Below, piece after piece: positions 52,701 through 62,092 of a stretch of DNA of 64,000 nucleotides. Under the pieces are notes generated by a model, which was not told the origin of the DNA, did not search any database, and saw only the letters and a list, made by a program, of their open reading frames with translations. Origin of the DNA: Brasenia schreberi (taxonomy: Eukaryota; Streptophyta; Magnoliopsida; Nymphaeales; Cabombaceae); assembly GCA_036023115.1 (NCBI GenBank), contig JAYKKT010000086.1, forward strand, positions 15,887,501 to 15,951,500, in the 5' to 3' direction. The translations under genes and the position numbers were made by a program. How positions within the stretch are numbered: the first letter of the stretch is position 1; every line of letters starts with the position of its first letter.

Positions 52701-55700
52701 TGCAAATTAAAAAAAGGCTATCTATAGTCTCAAGCAATCACCAAGAGTGTGGTTTGACAAGTTCAGTGAGGGTATAATATGCTTGAGATATAAGAGAAGT
52801 GTGAATGATAATACCTTATTAAAAAGAGATAAGAAAATATCTATTTTAATTGTTTACGTTGATGATATTATAAAGACTTAAGCAGGTATCAACAATTCAT
52901 GAGAAAATTGATTTATATTATCATTACTCGTCCTGATATTGTTTATGTCATGATAATGGTGAGTAGATTTATGCATGCCCCCTCAAAAACTCATATGCGA
53001 GTTTTTATCATATATTAAGGTATTTAAAAGCTACTCGTGGTTTTGAAATTTTACATGCTAATAAGTCACCTTAAGATCGAAGTATTTTCAAATGCTAGTT
53101 GAGTAGACTATCTTGATGACAAAAAATCTACTTATGGGTAACTTAGATTGGTAGGTGGAGATATTATTTCGTAAAAGAGCAAGAAACAAATTATGATAGC
53201 AAGATCAAGTACAAAAGCAAAGTATAGAGTCATTGCTTAAGCAATGTGTCAGGGACTTTGGTTTAAATCTCTTATGAGTGAATTGTGTACAAGAATAGGA
53301 GGTTCTAATTCTTTTACTATGACAGTAAAGCTATTATACAGATTGCTTCCAATATTGTTTATCATGAAAAAACAACACATTAAGATTGATTATCATTTCA
53401 TAAGGGAGAAAGTAGCTAACAAAGTGTTCAAGTTGATTTATGTTAAATATGAAGACCAATGGCAGGGTGTTACTAGCATCTTTTACCCAACTTGAGGGAG
53501 AGTATTGAGAAGAGATGCTCATATCACCCATATCTGGCATGCTTAACATTTGTTAATTAGTATAGGGGCAGTATAGTCTTTTGAGTTATAAATTCTTTAA
53601 GTATGTAGTGTAATCAGTTGTTAAAACCCTAATAGAAAAAGAGAAAGCACAAAGTGGAGGTGGCAGCACCTGCGCCTAACCCAAAAACATCTATGTATTG
53701 CGTATCGATGATTGAAGATATATAAAAATAATTTTCTTCAACATTATCTTCCTGGTGACAGACATTACCCTTATCAGTCTAACAACTAGGTCTCATTACC
53801 TCAAATGATTTAAAATGAACCACTGGAACCAGCAAGCTAAGATTTAAATGAGTTTTGTGACAATCACAATTTAAATTATTGATCTTGGCTTAATTACAAC
53901 TGTGAAATATAGCGACTTAACGGAGGAGTTATTGAGAACCACTGTTACTGAGGTACAGAATGTACCCTTGTTCCTTATAATCAACTGATATAGAGGTAAC
54001 TTTATAAGTTTCCTGTTCTTAAATGAAACTTATTTTCTAGATGTATTTCTCAAACCTTTAGTAAACGAGTAAATATTTCATCTACTCTGTGACTCCGTGG
54101 AAACTGGAAACCACTCAAGACCTTCATGGACAGTGCAAAAACCTACTCCACAATAGCCAAGAACCAACAAGCAAAGGTGACCCTTGTTAAAAGCATCTTG
54201 GAGATTGATGTGAACACATGGTACAACCAAGTAAGTTTTTGTTTATTTGATAAAATCTCAAAATTTGGGATACAAAATGTATGTTATACAGTTGGTGCAT
54301 CTATTATTTTCTAATGATTGGAGAGCTATGCATACATAATTACATATAACGTATCTATGCAATAAAAGCAAAATTATTAAGAAAAAGTGCAAGGCATACC
54401 CATATATCAATGTGATTGAGCTTGTCTTGTGCGAAGGAAACTAATGCTTTAACATCACGCCCACTCCGGACATCACAAACTGTACCCTAAAAGATCAGAT
54501 ATTTTCAAGTACTCATGAGACTAATGTGTAACTACGTGTAGTTTTAAAAAAGGAAGGGCACAATGCAAAGAATATGTAGAGAAAGGAAGAACAAAAATAG
54601 GTACCCACACATGCAGGCCAAACTCCTCTCTCAAATTCTTGACTGCAGATTCAACACTTTGGACTGCAAATTCGAAATTTAGCAAGAAATTGTCAATTTT
54701 GGTTCCAAATTTGGTATGCCAGATCCTAGATCCAGTCTAGTATCTAATAGGAACCAAATATACTGAGTCATTGACAAGCTTGAAACTTTGAAACAGTGTT
54801 TGCTCAGAAAAATAATCCAATTCTTAACACCAGACATCAGTATTAATTAATCAATCAATACCTAGTCTTCAGCATATTATGACTTGACAATTGACATTAC
54901 AAATTCATCGGTTGCAGAAATCATTACCTGATCTCGAGCATATTATGATATTGTCACCAGCTTTCAGAAACTCTTCAGCAAGGGCATATCCAATTCCTAC
55001 ATCAAGCAATAAATCAGGTGACTTTCAGTAGTACCAAATTCGTGCAATAAACACAAGAAATTCTTTGAGGGACGGGCTCATGGGGATAAAGAAAATCATC
55101 TTAGGAATTTCCATCCAATATGAAACTTCAAAATACTTATAAAATGGTGAGGTTCAAAACCATCAAGAAGCAAGAATCATAGTTCCAAGTTGCTTAAGGG
55201 ATTTGATGGTCGAGCAGCTTCAGTATACAGTGTCCACGCTATGCCGAAACATAAAACATTGTGAAAATGATATACCAAGGATCTATAGACATAAACCTAT
55301 TAAAAATAATCTTCATAATGCAACTGCATGCCCTCTTTTTTGCAAGTAAAAGCCTAAACAGTATTCACAGTGTTAGCACGGGAAATATAATTAGAGAAGA
55401 AGCACACAACCAACTACTTGAACTAATCCATCCCAACAAGAACGATTAATCTACGTATAATGATTTGGAAGAACTAACATTTGTATCATAAGACGTTTCT
55501 CCAAACTTGACATTTTTCTAACAACTTTTTCGCCACCAGCTTGCTCTCAATTTCTTATGTTCTTAGCTGGCACTAAACTGCAAACCATGGATCATCAACG
55601 CATGTCTTCAAGCAATTATATGTTAAAAAACTGTAAGACAATCAGAAAAAGGGTCTGCGGATGTTGAGGAGCTATCCCTCATGGACAAAATGTGAAGAGG

Positions 55701-56280
55701 TCAATTTCGTGGGTACTGAGAAATATGGGTGTTCTCCTCGTGCAAAATGTTCCCCCATATCTTAAAGAGAACACTGCCTAACCAAAGAAAAACCTTTTCA
55801 CATGAGACATAAACCCATAGTAAAAGAGCAGTAGCGAAAAGAGTTCAAGTCTCACAGTTTGGTTAAGTTTCTAAAGACTTTTCAAGGCTGTCCGTTGAGC
55901 TTCTTATACGTAATGGACTTTCTCTAAGAAAAAAAGTGCATCATTCTGTGTGAGAAGTTTGTAATAACTGTCCTATGAACTTGTGTTGCGTTACAAAGTA
56001 AACAGAGAATAACGGTGACTTGCATACCTTTCGTGGAACCCGTAATCAGTACATTAAAGGGAGGGACCATGGGTTCTGTCGTCTTCAATTGCGCCCCGAA
56101 TCTGTTCGAGAGCTTCAATCCACTGATTTCCCTACGGTTTTTCACCGGGGAAAAAGCGCGATGGCCACGAAGGTGACGGTTGACCAAATGATGCGAGGCT
56201 ACCGCGATGAAATGTGGCGGCCTACCCTGTGGATTGGAAACAGAAAAGGAAGGGAGTGTCGGGCAATGGGGAGAAGCCAT
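22782..56280 (-). CDS. NOL: Chlorophyll(ide) b reductase NOL, plastid SDR enzyme, intact, 13 exons
   Basis: Reduces chlorophyll b to 7-hydroxymethyl chlorophyll a, the first step of chlorophyll b and light-harvesting complex breakdown, with partner NYC1 at the thylakoid. Exons on -: 56280-56028, 54996-54928, 54663-54605, 54486-54400, 28058-27991, 27905-27857, 27759-27674, 26864-26807, 25916-25866, 24842-24792, 24696-24655, 23048-22938, 22829-22782. All junctions are GT-AG and keep phase, giving 343 codons plus TGA, the family length. Residues 1-50 are rich in Ser, Arg and His with few acids, like a transit peptide. The cofactor loop TGSTKGIGYA spans exons 1-2; [10 protein letters not shown] is in exon 5, [15 protein letters not shown] in exon 7, the catalytic YGATK in exon 8. 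The end is [12 protein letters not shown]. Intron 4 (28059-54399) is 26.3 kb of nested transposons. No lesion is visible. Confidence 0.96.
23174..23242 (-). mobile_element. 37-bp RTE 3'-end insertion (RTE-4) with TSD
   Basis: Insert 23190-23226 (AAGCCTTTTCCCATACAAGA and GGGGTCAGCTA) lies in NOL intron 11 between perfect 16-bp copies of CCGATAAACATTAAGA (23174-23189, 23227-23242). It is the shortest member of the family here. Confidence 0.88.
23300..23400 (-). mobile_element. Candidate tRNA-derived SINE head in NOL intron 11
   Basis: The - strand A-box-like TAGGTCGGTGG (23398-23388) and B-box-like GGAGTCCAATGCC (23356-23344) are about 32 nt apart. No clear body or TSD. Confidence 0.5.
24230..24290 (-). 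mobile_element. Candidate tRNA-derived SINE head in NOL intron 11
   Basis: The - strand reads TAGCTCAGTCAG (24283-24272, A box) and AGTTTCATAGTCC (24246-24234, weak B box). No intact tRNA fold. Confidence 0.42.
25045..25205 (+). mobile_element. Candidate tRNA-derived SINE in NOL intron 9
   Basis: TGGCTAGGTTGG (25057-25068, A box) and GAGTTTGATTCTC (25102-25114, B box) are 33 nt apart, followed by about 90 bp of unrelated body. End and TSD unclear. Confidence 0.5.
26071..26529. repeat. Tandem duplication in NOL intron 8, one copy carrying an RTE-derived insert
   Basis: Unit 1 (26071-26404) and unit 2 (26405 to about 26529) share GGAGTCACAAGATCTATAAG, TAAGTGTCTATTATG, ACAATGCCCATGC and CTCTACCGAGCATCAAAT-like blocks. 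Without the 188-bp insert and one TSD copy, unit 1 is 129 bp, close to unit 2. Unit 2 preserves the empty site. Confidence 0.9.
26126..26347 (+). mobile_element. 188-bp chimeric RTE derivative (head joined to tail, RTE-5) with TSD
   Basis: Insert 26143-26330 begins with CTCCACCCATGTAAGGGATC, which matches the 5' end of RTE-2 (18476 downward), and follows it for about 120 bp to CCATGGATT. It then jumps to the RTE 3' end (AACAAAGAATCCATGTAG to AAAAGGCTTAGTTATTG). Flanking 17-bp repeats TATTATGTGNTACAATG at 26126-26142 and 26331-26347 differ at one base. All coding sequence is missing. It looks like a non-autonomous, SINE-sized passenger of the RTE machinery. Confidence 0.9.
27004..27319. repeat. 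158-bp tandem duplication in NOL intron 7
   Basis: Units 27004-27161 and 27162-27319, nearly identical, with the start of a third unit. Each contains TTATTTTCTGCTGACAATTG and GGCTTAAGTTGTCCCTGCA. Confidence 0.93.
29535..30427 (+). pseudogene. Gag and protease remains of Copia A
   Basis: Gag pieces show [35 protein letters not shown] and [13 protein letters not shown], a UBN2-type gag. A region like a zinc knuckle ([11 protein letters not shown], about 30037) has lost residues. The protease shows [15 protein letters not shown] with the catalytic Asp (about 30293-30340). Stops and frameshifts interrupt all parts. Confidence 0.8.
30601..31014 (+). mobile_element. LTR plus PBS of a further element (C) inside Copia A
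   Basis: LTR 30601-31001 (TG...CA) and PBS TGGTATCAGAGCC at 31002-31014. No second LTR copy was found in the window, so C is a fragment, and A lacks its pre-integrase segment here. The 31015-31880 stretch is AT-rich leader-like sequence without recognisable coding. Confidence 0.75.
30652..30921. repeat. 135-bp tandem duplication inside LTR C
   Basis: Units 30652-30786 and 30787-30921 differ at only two positions seen (AGTATT/AGTGTT and ACAACC/ACAGCC). Confidence 0.94.
31890..32616 (+). pseudogene. Integrase remains of Copia A (left of element B)
   Basis: Readable: [66 protein letters not shown]. The first catalytic Asp position reads His. It continues at 38629 after element B. Confidence 0.78.
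32667..33092 (-). mobile_element. RTE LINE fragment (RTE-6) in the 5' LTR of B, with TSD
   Basis: Insert 32684-33075 holds the last 115 codons of the RT protein ([18 protein letters not shown] to RIHVADPV) and a (TTG)n tail on the - strand, flanked by perfect 17-bp repeats TAGGTTTATTAGTTATA (32667-32683, 33076-33092). Confidence 0.94.
34010..35170 (+). pseudogene. Gag and protease of Copia B
   Basis: Gag is open at 34043-34564 and starts inside the domain (upstream KLDGKN... with a stop): [45 protein letters not shown]. The zinc knuckle at about 34705-34760 reads [16 protein letters not shown]: the last Cys is Tyr. The protease core [12 protein letters not shown] lies at about 35002-35040, in frame after a TGA. 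Confidence 0.85.
35196..36080 (+). pseudogene. Copia B integrase
   Basis: 294 residues open. HHCC module [17 protein letters not shown] and [11 protein letters not shown]; core [12 protein letters not shown] (first Asp), [26 protein letters not shown] (second Asp), [18 protein letters not shown] (Glu); then [18 protein letters not shown]. All three catalytic positions are present. The frame is lost after 36080. Confidence 0.92.
36740..38290 (+). pseudogene. Copia B RT and RNase H, heavily damaged
   Basis: Recognisable only in pieces of changing frame: [11 protein letters not shown] (37026), RRSLYGLK (about 37143), a shifted VDDI (37317), [29 protein letters not shown] (37708), DADWA (about 37838), [20 protein letters not shown] (38140) and [10 protein letters not shown] (38240). 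36720-37010 is a badly corrupted RT start. 36100-36720 shows no motifs. Confidence 0.82.
38325..38623 (+). repeat. 3' LTR of Copia B
   Basis: Starts TGTTAGAAGAAATGG and ends AAATTCAACA; matches the 5' LTR ends at 32622 and 33396. Confidence 0.94.
38629..40382 (+). pseudogene. RT and RNase H remains of Copia A (right of element B)
   Basis: Frame-broken pol: [36 protein letters not shown] (39160-39230), [12 protein letters not shown] and a terminal [12 protein letters not shown]. The last codons are interrupted by LTR F at 40383 and the reading resumes as the A polypurine tract at about 45956. Confidence 0.82.
41180..41570 (+). pseudogene. PPR-protein fragment inside element F
   Basis: In shifting frames: [31 protein letters not shown], then [20 protein letters not shown]. 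These are the VFDEM-P and VSWTTMI-GY-QNG signatures of PLS-type pentatricopeptide proteins, which bind organelle RNA. Several stops; not functional. Similar KVFDEMLKK wording follows the CDKG copy at 63800. Confidence 0.7.
41805..42628. mobile_element. hAT-type MITE-1, 808 bp, inside element F
   Basis: Element 41813-42620 starts CAGTGTTGTCTGACCCGTAT and ends with its near inverse (ACGGATAACACTG). An 8-bp TSD GTTCTAAC lies at 41805-41812 and 42621-42628, as in hAT. The ends carry repeated CGTATCG/CGATACG, and inner arms are also inverted (CCTCTCTTCACTTCTCTCTA near 41960, its complement near 42460). No transposase. Confidence 0.92.
43120..43470. repeat. Minisatellite, imperfect units of about 70-80 bp
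   Basis: Repeated AAAATGAACAACCATGAAGG, GAGTTGAAGTTATT and GCAGCCAAGAAGTTGCTGAA phrases. Low divergence between units; no stable ORF. Confidence 0.8.
43530..45789 (+). mobile_element. Ty1/Copia element E, internally deleted, in the right LTR of F
   Basis: End of the 5' LTR about 43530-43637, PBS TGGTATTAGAGCC 43638-43650, polypurine tract TTTGAGGGGGAG just before the 3' LTR 45372-45789 (418 bp). The 5' LTR lacks about 290 bp. Gag-like remains run straight into the RT segment [14 protein letters not shown] (about 44280), so protease, integrase and the RT start are deleted. Confidence 0.85.
44336..44998 (+). pseudogene. RT / RNase H part of Copia E
   Basis: [14 protein letters not shown] (catalytic YVDD), [18 protein letters not shown], then after a stop near 44662 [39 protein letters not shown]. 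Downstream RNase H fragments continue in other frames to about 45300 ([22 protein letters not shown]). Confidence 0.88.
46010..48114 (-). mobile_element. hAT transposon (hAT-1) in the 3' LTR of Copia A
   Basis: Element 46018-48106 (2089 bp). Left end AAGTGTTGTCTGAC (the first base of CAGTG has changed), right end CGATACGGATAACACTG. 8-bp flanks ATTTGTAT and GTCTGTAT match at 6 of 8. Terminal regions carry the CGTATCGTATCG motif of the MITEs. It encodes a broken transposase on the - strand and is the likely parent type of the two MITEs. Confidence 0.88.
46345..47520 (-). pseudogene. hAT transposase (DUF659 type) of hAT-1
   Basis: In order: BED-finger tail [14 protein letters not shown]; core [34 protein letters not shown] and [20 protein letters not shown] (47498-47025); [17 protein letters not shown] (47015-46773); [17 protein letters not shown] (46653 down); and the C-terminal dimerisation signature [20 protein letters not shown] (about 46410-46350). 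Three or more frame breaks; inactive. Confidence 0.88.
48461..53490 (+). pseudogene. Gag-pol remains of Copia D
   Basis: Gag at 48640-49300 ([14 protein letters not shown]), knuckle remains near 49340-49450, protease [17 protein letters not shown] (49670-49720, open 49623-49895). Integrase is split by MITE-2: [16 protein letters not shown] near 50100, [20 protein letters not shown] after 51293, TQQQNGVV near 51545. RT from about 52310 ([23 protein letters not shown]), RNase H to [17 protein letters not shown] (53395-53445). Broken throughout. Confidence 0.85.
50254..51293. mobile_element. hAT-type MITE-2, 1024 bp, carrying foreign pieces
   Basis: Element 50262-51285, TSD CATTTAAG at 50254-50261 and 51286-51293. 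Ends TAGTGTTGTCCGTATCG and GACAACACTG. CGTATCG-rich ends as in MITE-1. The interior has a 157-bp tandem duplication (GGTTAATCGGGAAGCGGCAG at 50425 and 50582), a segment like Copia Z RNase H in reverse sense (50735-50800), and an unidentified 61-residue ORF at 50802-50987. Confidence 0.9.
53503..53743 (+). repeat. 3' LTR of Copia D
   Basis: Matches the split 5' LTR: CATATCTGGCATGCTTAA, GTTAATTAGT, AACATCTATGTAT and the GATTGAAGATATAT end are shared. Confidence 0.93.
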
Positions 56281-56459
56281 TTGAGTTGGCTGACAGCAGA
56301 TAACACAGCGACGAGCAAATTTAGACGCGAAATTTTACACCAACGAGAGGCTGCTGTATCACATCTTACAGCCTCACCACGGAAGAACTGTGCAATCATG
56401 CACCGTGAACAAGCAGAGTGGACCCCCTTGGTTCCTTGTGCAGATTAATATTCGAACAA

Positions 56460-56662
56460 GCTGGACTCAAATCCTTAAGGAACGTTCTGCTCGAGATCGA
56501 TTGAGCTTCTGTCTTCAGCTAGATCTCAAATCAGGTTGAACGACCCGAGCTCGATCTAACAAACATGGGCTCAATTAAATTTGGCTAAAGAACGAGCTGT
56601 GCGAACCCGGATGTAATGAAGCCTGACTCGGCTCATATATATATATATATATATATATATGC
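56460..56662. repeat. GCTCGAG-type degenerate repeat and (AT)n run
   Basis: CTCGAGATCG, GAGCTCGATC and GGCTCAATT phrases like those at 880-1290, closing with an AT run at 56635-56660. Confidence 0.5.
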
Positions 56663-59489
56663 GTGTGTGTGTGAAATCTAAATTATGTCCTTTACACCGC
56701 TGCTCACTCGTATCATCGTTCACTTTTTTTTAGAGTATGAGTTTAATTTGAAAAGTTATAAAGCTATTTAAATATTATAAAAGAAAAAAGTAATAAATAG
56801 ATAGGAGTGGTAGAGGCCGCGGTAGGCATGAGAGAGAATCGTAAATGCTTTGACTCTCTATTCGTGCTTAAATCTACCTTATCTTTTAAAAAATCAAATT
56901 TTATAAGGTGATAAAATAAAAAGTATTTAAATACAAAGTAAAATGTAAAAAGTATAATGGTATTCTTAGTTAAATATAAAAGTATAAAGTATTCCTAGTT
57001 GAGATCTCTACCGCTAATGATGTCAATCAAACGGTTGATATGTTCGAATAGATTGAGGATATATAGGGTTTGAGTACTTACCACTACCTCTCTCTATATA
57101 TATATAGAGGGAGTGAGAGTGGTAAATGCTCAGCCCCCTTTGTACTCAAATCATAATTTATGATCTTAACTATTTAATCTTTGACATAAACGATTAAAGT
57201 GATAAAACAAAAAATATTTAATGAAATTGAAAATATAAAAGTACAATAGTACTTTTAATTTAAATATTCACAGAGTTGTTTGTCTAGATTTGAGCACTGA
57301 TCAGGGTTGACAGCAATTACATGGTTTGTTTCTACCTTCTTCGAAAATGGTTTTTATTTTATGTTGATCTTATTATGCAAATCATGCTTCACAAACTAGT
57401 AAGGTGGCATTTGATTTTCAGGTTAGGTTTTGCTTAAATTTGTATTGGGTACTTCCATCGTCACTTTTCTAGATTGTAATATGTTGAATGAATGATGGAT
57501 GGCTGATAATCTTGTTGTATCTGAGTGTTGGAAAACCCAATTCTCTTAGAGTTTTGATTCTTCAAAATGCTCTTACCGTTCAAAACCCAATTCTCTCTTT
57601 TAAGGAATTGGGTGGGAGAGGAGAAATTGGGTGAGAAAGCACAGAGAAATGGTGTACTAAAATAAGAGAGAAAAGAGTATTTATATAGAAGATACTTCTG
57701 ATATTTACAAAGTTTAGGGTGTGTATATAGTAAAAGGGGTATGTAAATAGTAATGCCCTTAATTTGTCCTCAAGTCACACCCTTTATGTTTGTTTAAGCT
57801 GCCCTTGAGGCATTCATAAACCTTAACCTGTTCCCCAAAGCCCCCCTTCTCACCCGTTCTCCTTCCCACTAGAGAGACATATTATCTTTGCTTGCTCGAG
57901 AGAAATGTTATTTGGCTCTCTTAACCCAATAACCACTACATGCCCAAATCGTGAACTCTAGCAGCTCATACCGAAGAATAAAGTTGAATGTAAAGCGCAA
58001 AATCTCTTGCTTGTTCTCGGACGAAAAATCGGGCAAGGAGGCAACCATTTTTTCTTGCTATGTTTATGTGAAAAAAAGTTAATATTGTTATTCTTCTTTT
58101 TTTCTTCTTTTTTAATTTATTGTCTTCCTTCTGTTTATGTTTTCATGTTTAAATTTCTCAGTGGCATATCATGAATATCACTTGTCGGTTGTTTTGGTTC
58201 TTGAAGCATTGTTCTTTCTTTAGTTATCTCATTCAATGGTTGAGCTATTAAGGGTGACAGATTAGGAGATGGTCTATGGATTGGTTTAGATCATTGATTT
58301 AGGGTTTCATGTTCTTGACCCCTTTGCTGCTTCTTCTTCAATTGGTGATGGAGGTTGTGATGGGTTGGACTGGAGGGGTTCTGGCAATAATGAACAAGCC
58401 ATGTCTGATCTTAAATATCCACAAAAACCAACCTCAATGTATTAATAGACTATTTCTGGTCGAAGATTTCAACAAGTGTCTCATAATAAAGACCTTTATT
58501 CTAGCTCACAAAGGGCCCAAAGGGCTGACAACTAACAAGATGTTGCTTACATCTTGCCATTTTAGCTTCATGTCAAAAACAAATCAACCATAGCATAAGC
58601 TAATTTTTGTAGTCGCGTCAACCTTAAACAAGTATCAACCATTTAGAATATGGACATAATAAGAAGCACATGATTTTGAGCAAATTTGCTTAAAATGAGC
58701 CTCATATTATGGAGTTCATTAGGTTAAATAAACAAATGACTTAATTTCTAGCCTCTACCAATTCTTCAACCTTAAAGACCATGTCATGTCACAACCTTTT
58801 CATTCTAGTAGGAGTATAGGACTGAATTATCATAAGAGGATTGTTCATCTATGCTCTCAATAAAGTGCTAACCAAATTTTACTCTTCCCATTCGCGTGTA
58901 GAAAACAATCTAAGTTCATAGGGACAACAATGTGTGCTTCAAACTAATGCATGCCATTGCCAAATGAAGACAACTTCAAAGGTTAAACAAGATTAACTTA
59001 GTAAATCACATCCCTCATAATTGACAAACATGTCATTGGAAAAATATTCTCCACCAAAAATGATTCACATATTAGGAACAATCAATATAGATAGTTCAAC
59101 ATACAATGGTAGATATCCATAGAATACATATAAAAATACAAATAGAATATCTATATGTGGACTTGATATGTCTAGTTCAACATATGCGGAATGAATTGGT
59201 TTCCCTGTTTTCTTTTCCTTTTATTCTCCTCAAAATGATAGGATGTGAGATTTCATGAAACTATGATTTTACATAGCATATACGAGCTCTCTTGAAACTA
59301 CGATTTCATTACTTATTAATTAGTCATTGACTCAATACTAATTTACTGGATAGTATAATACTATGCATATTGTACATGGGTGTATTGTGCTCTTTGCTTT
59401 AGTATTTGCATTTTAGCATTATTATTTTCATTTTACTAAGATTAATTTAGCAACATGCCTTTCATATGACTAATGTATTAAATTATTTT
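56663..59489. other. AT-rich stretch upstream of NOL, no gene recognised
   Basis: No ORF with motifs on either strand. The 94-codon ORF at 58309 has no recognisable family. The NOL promoter must lie right of 56280, but no TATA box or element can be assigned with confidence. Confidence 0.55.
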
Positions 59490-59829
59490 CAGATGTCTAA
59501 TATGTCTGGTAGTGATATCACATCTTCCACCTTCGTCACTAGTAAATTTACATTTAAAAGATCTTATATAGGTTGCCCACTTTGGGCACACTTGTCTTTG
59601 TTGTAAGATAAGAAGATGACCATGAAAATGCAAATTGGTATTATAATTATTGTGGTTTAAGTTAAAAGGAGTCTTATTTTAAAGTGAAGTGTCATCTATT
59701 AAAAGAAGAAGGAAATCAAATAGTTGTTTATAATGCAGTAACAAATCAATATCTTATAGAGATTAAACAAATTGAGATTGAGGCATATGAGAAAGTAAGG
59801 TCAGCGAAAGTTCCTTTACCTACTAGAAT
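59490..59829 (+). pseudogene. N-terminal BED-finger fragment of a hAT transposase
   Basis: Across frames: GCPLWAHLSLL, YYNYCGL-like zinc finger start, SYFKVKCHLLKEEGNQIVVYN, then AVTNQYLIEIKQIEIEAYEK and KVPLPTR. This is the plant BED finger order PLW-V, CNFC, YSRVK-HLLK, VT-E-L. Stops occur. A second hAT element starts at 59830 and cuts it off. Confidence 0.7.
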
Positions 59830-61560
59830 CAGTGTTGTTTGATGCATATCATATCATGTATTGTTTTGGTCCACAATACGTATCGTCTCGTATCGTTTTT
59901 AAATACTAAAAATAAAAAGATAAAAAAATCATAAAAAGTCACAAAAATTTAGAAAAAATCACAATAATTAAAAAAAATCATATAATATATAAGTTGAGTA
60001 TATATTCACCAATTACCATTCAATTTTCAATGTATAATGCATTGAAGCATTACATCCTTAGCAAAATTATAACTTTTATAATTGAAAAAAGAATTACATT
60101 TACATATTGTAATTGGGACCAACTAAATAATCTTCATCTTCTCCTCCTTAAAGTTCATCATCACCTTTAGCTTTAAAATCAAAATAATCATCCCCTTGAT
60201 GTTGTTGTAGTTCTTCCAAATTAATTTATTGAATGTCTTCTTTAGTTAGAAGTATATTTGCTTCACTATCTTCTATAATTCACTCTTGTAGGATATAAAA
60301 ATTACCTAGACTTCTTGGATCAAATTGGTTCTCCTCCCTATTTAACTTTGCTAATTGCTTGCAAGAAAGACAAGTAAATAACATTAATTAAATTAAATAA
60401 AATATTGAATTGAATACTTAATTAGTAACTAATCTTTTATTATCTTTATGAGAGTTGCATATTGCAACGAATGAAAATTAGGTCATTTAGGTGCTTATGT
60501 TCTAACTTGTTGCGCTTTTTTGTGTGAATATGCTTGAAAACACTCCAATTCGAAAACACTCGGGTTTGAGAAATTACTTTCAAACTTATTTCGCTAAACA
60601 TCTAATAGAAAAAAATAAGCATATAAAGAGTTATTCCATAATAAATATAAGATTTAAAAGACTTAAATATTAAGATAAATAATTTACCTAGACGCATATT
60701 ATTATGATTATGAATGACTACAAGCAAGCCCATTAAATAAAGAGTATTATCGTAGATCTCCATCTCTTGATTTATAGCATTTTCTCTAATCTCATTAGAA
60801 CCAATCTGTTTTTACAATTAATGATACCTCAATTAACCTCATCGTCCCTTTTGAGGCTTGCATAATACCTAAATATTGGATTTAGGTACCAAGTTACTTC
60901 ATGAATAAGCTGACGCAACTGTTTATTTCATCTATTATTGTTGTCAGCTAATGTTGAAACTTTGACTAAATGACATGTGATTCTTAATAGTATAACACAA
61001 GAGTTTCAAAATATACTCTTAAATACTGTATCTGAAATCTCATTCAATTTTCTATTCCTTTTATTTTGAGGTAACTCTACAAACTGTTGTCACTCATATG
61101 AGTAAAACATTCTCTTTAAGGCTTTTGTTTAACAATTCTCTATATTGATAATAAATTAGTTGCAAACCGAGTAATAGATGTATGAAAAAATTCTGTACCA
61201 TCTATATATCTCCTCATCATATATAATACAAAAGTATGATTATAGATAAATTTTGTGATATCTTGACAAGACTTAGTTGTTGCCTTTGCCTCATTTATCT
61301 CTCCAATATCCTCAAGAATGAGATGTAGACAATGAGTTACACATGGTATCTAATAAAAGTCTCATAAGTATTAGCTAAATCCTTTTCAGTCGCTTTATAA
61401 TTAGTTGTATTATTTATAATTAACTAGATTACGTTCTCAAGCCTAACCTCTAATATTACCTTATCAAATTCTTCCTTAGAACCTTTGCAGTATGTCGTTA
61501 ATTTGACATATCTAGAGATCTAAAAAATATAAGTCTTTAAGACAATAGATAAGAAAGTTA
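59822..61560 (-). mobile_element. hAT element related to hAT-1 (hAT-3), right end not found
   Basis: Starts at 59830 with CAGTGTTGTTTGATGC and the CGTATCGTCTCGTATCG motif. 60540-61500 parallels 46360-47440 of hAT-1 block for block (for example CAAGCAAGCCCATTAA at 60722 and GTGATATCTTGACAAGAC near 61255), so a - strand transposase is present but full of stops. No inverted right terminus or ACTAGAAT TSD was found by 61790. Confidence 0.75.
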
Positions 61561-61789
61561 AAAAAAAATAATTTCTTGTACATCTCATTAAATATCATTC
61601 ATCACATGCCATAATAGGGGTCGGCCATAGTGTGTGAATGCTCATGACATCTCATTTCACCAAACTAGGGGTATGTAGCTTGCATTCTCTAAGCACCTTT
61701 CATGAAGACTTGAATACATTAGAGCATGTATCTCCATCATCTCCTATGGGAATACATTTTTTTGCATATCATGCATCTTATGAACATCA

Positions 61790-62092
61790 TGTTGAAGAAT
61801 ATGAGTTTAGAGTCAGTTTTAGTAAATTTGATGTTTTAGGTATTATTTTAATTGCCTATAGTACTAAGGGCATTTTGGTAATTTTTAGGTTTACAACTCA
61901 TTAGATAAGGGCTGGAAGTTGTATTAGGGTTAAGAGATTTTGATTAAGAAAGAGGGAGAGAGGGGGGCGGCCTCCATTGGAGGTCTGCCCCCTCCTTCGA
62001 TCTCTCATATTTTCTCTTCACTCTTTATTATTATTTGTTGTGATATTCAAGTTCTGCTGTGCAACCACATTTTTCAACATGGTATTAGAGTC
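61790..62092 (+). mobile_element. LTR of family F with PBS, second copy
   Basis: LTR 61790-62079, 290 bp like 40383-40672, starting TGTTGAAGAATATG and sharing TGATGTTTTAGGTATTA-like text. PBS TGGTATTAGAGTC at 62080-62092. What follows is host-gene sequence, not gag. The 3' end of the element is beyond the window. Confidence 0.82.

Larger units (their letters stand above)
28680..53743 (+). mobile_element. Ty1/Copia element D, outer shell of the nest in NOL intron 4
   Basis: 5' LTR 28680-28805 plus 48326-48447, split by element A. PBS from 48448 (CGATATCAGAGTA). Internal 48461-53502. Polypurine tract CTTGAGGGAGAG at 53491-53502. 3' LTR 53503-53743. TSD TTATC at 28675-28679 and 53744-53748. The reassembled 5' LTR (248 bp) matches the 3' LTR (241 bp) in content. 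It lies opposite to NOL. It is the oldest datable insertion of the intron. Confidence 0.93.

Noticed and set aside
58309..58593. 94-codon ORF
   Set aside because: No motif, no neighbours, AT-rich; cannot be supported.
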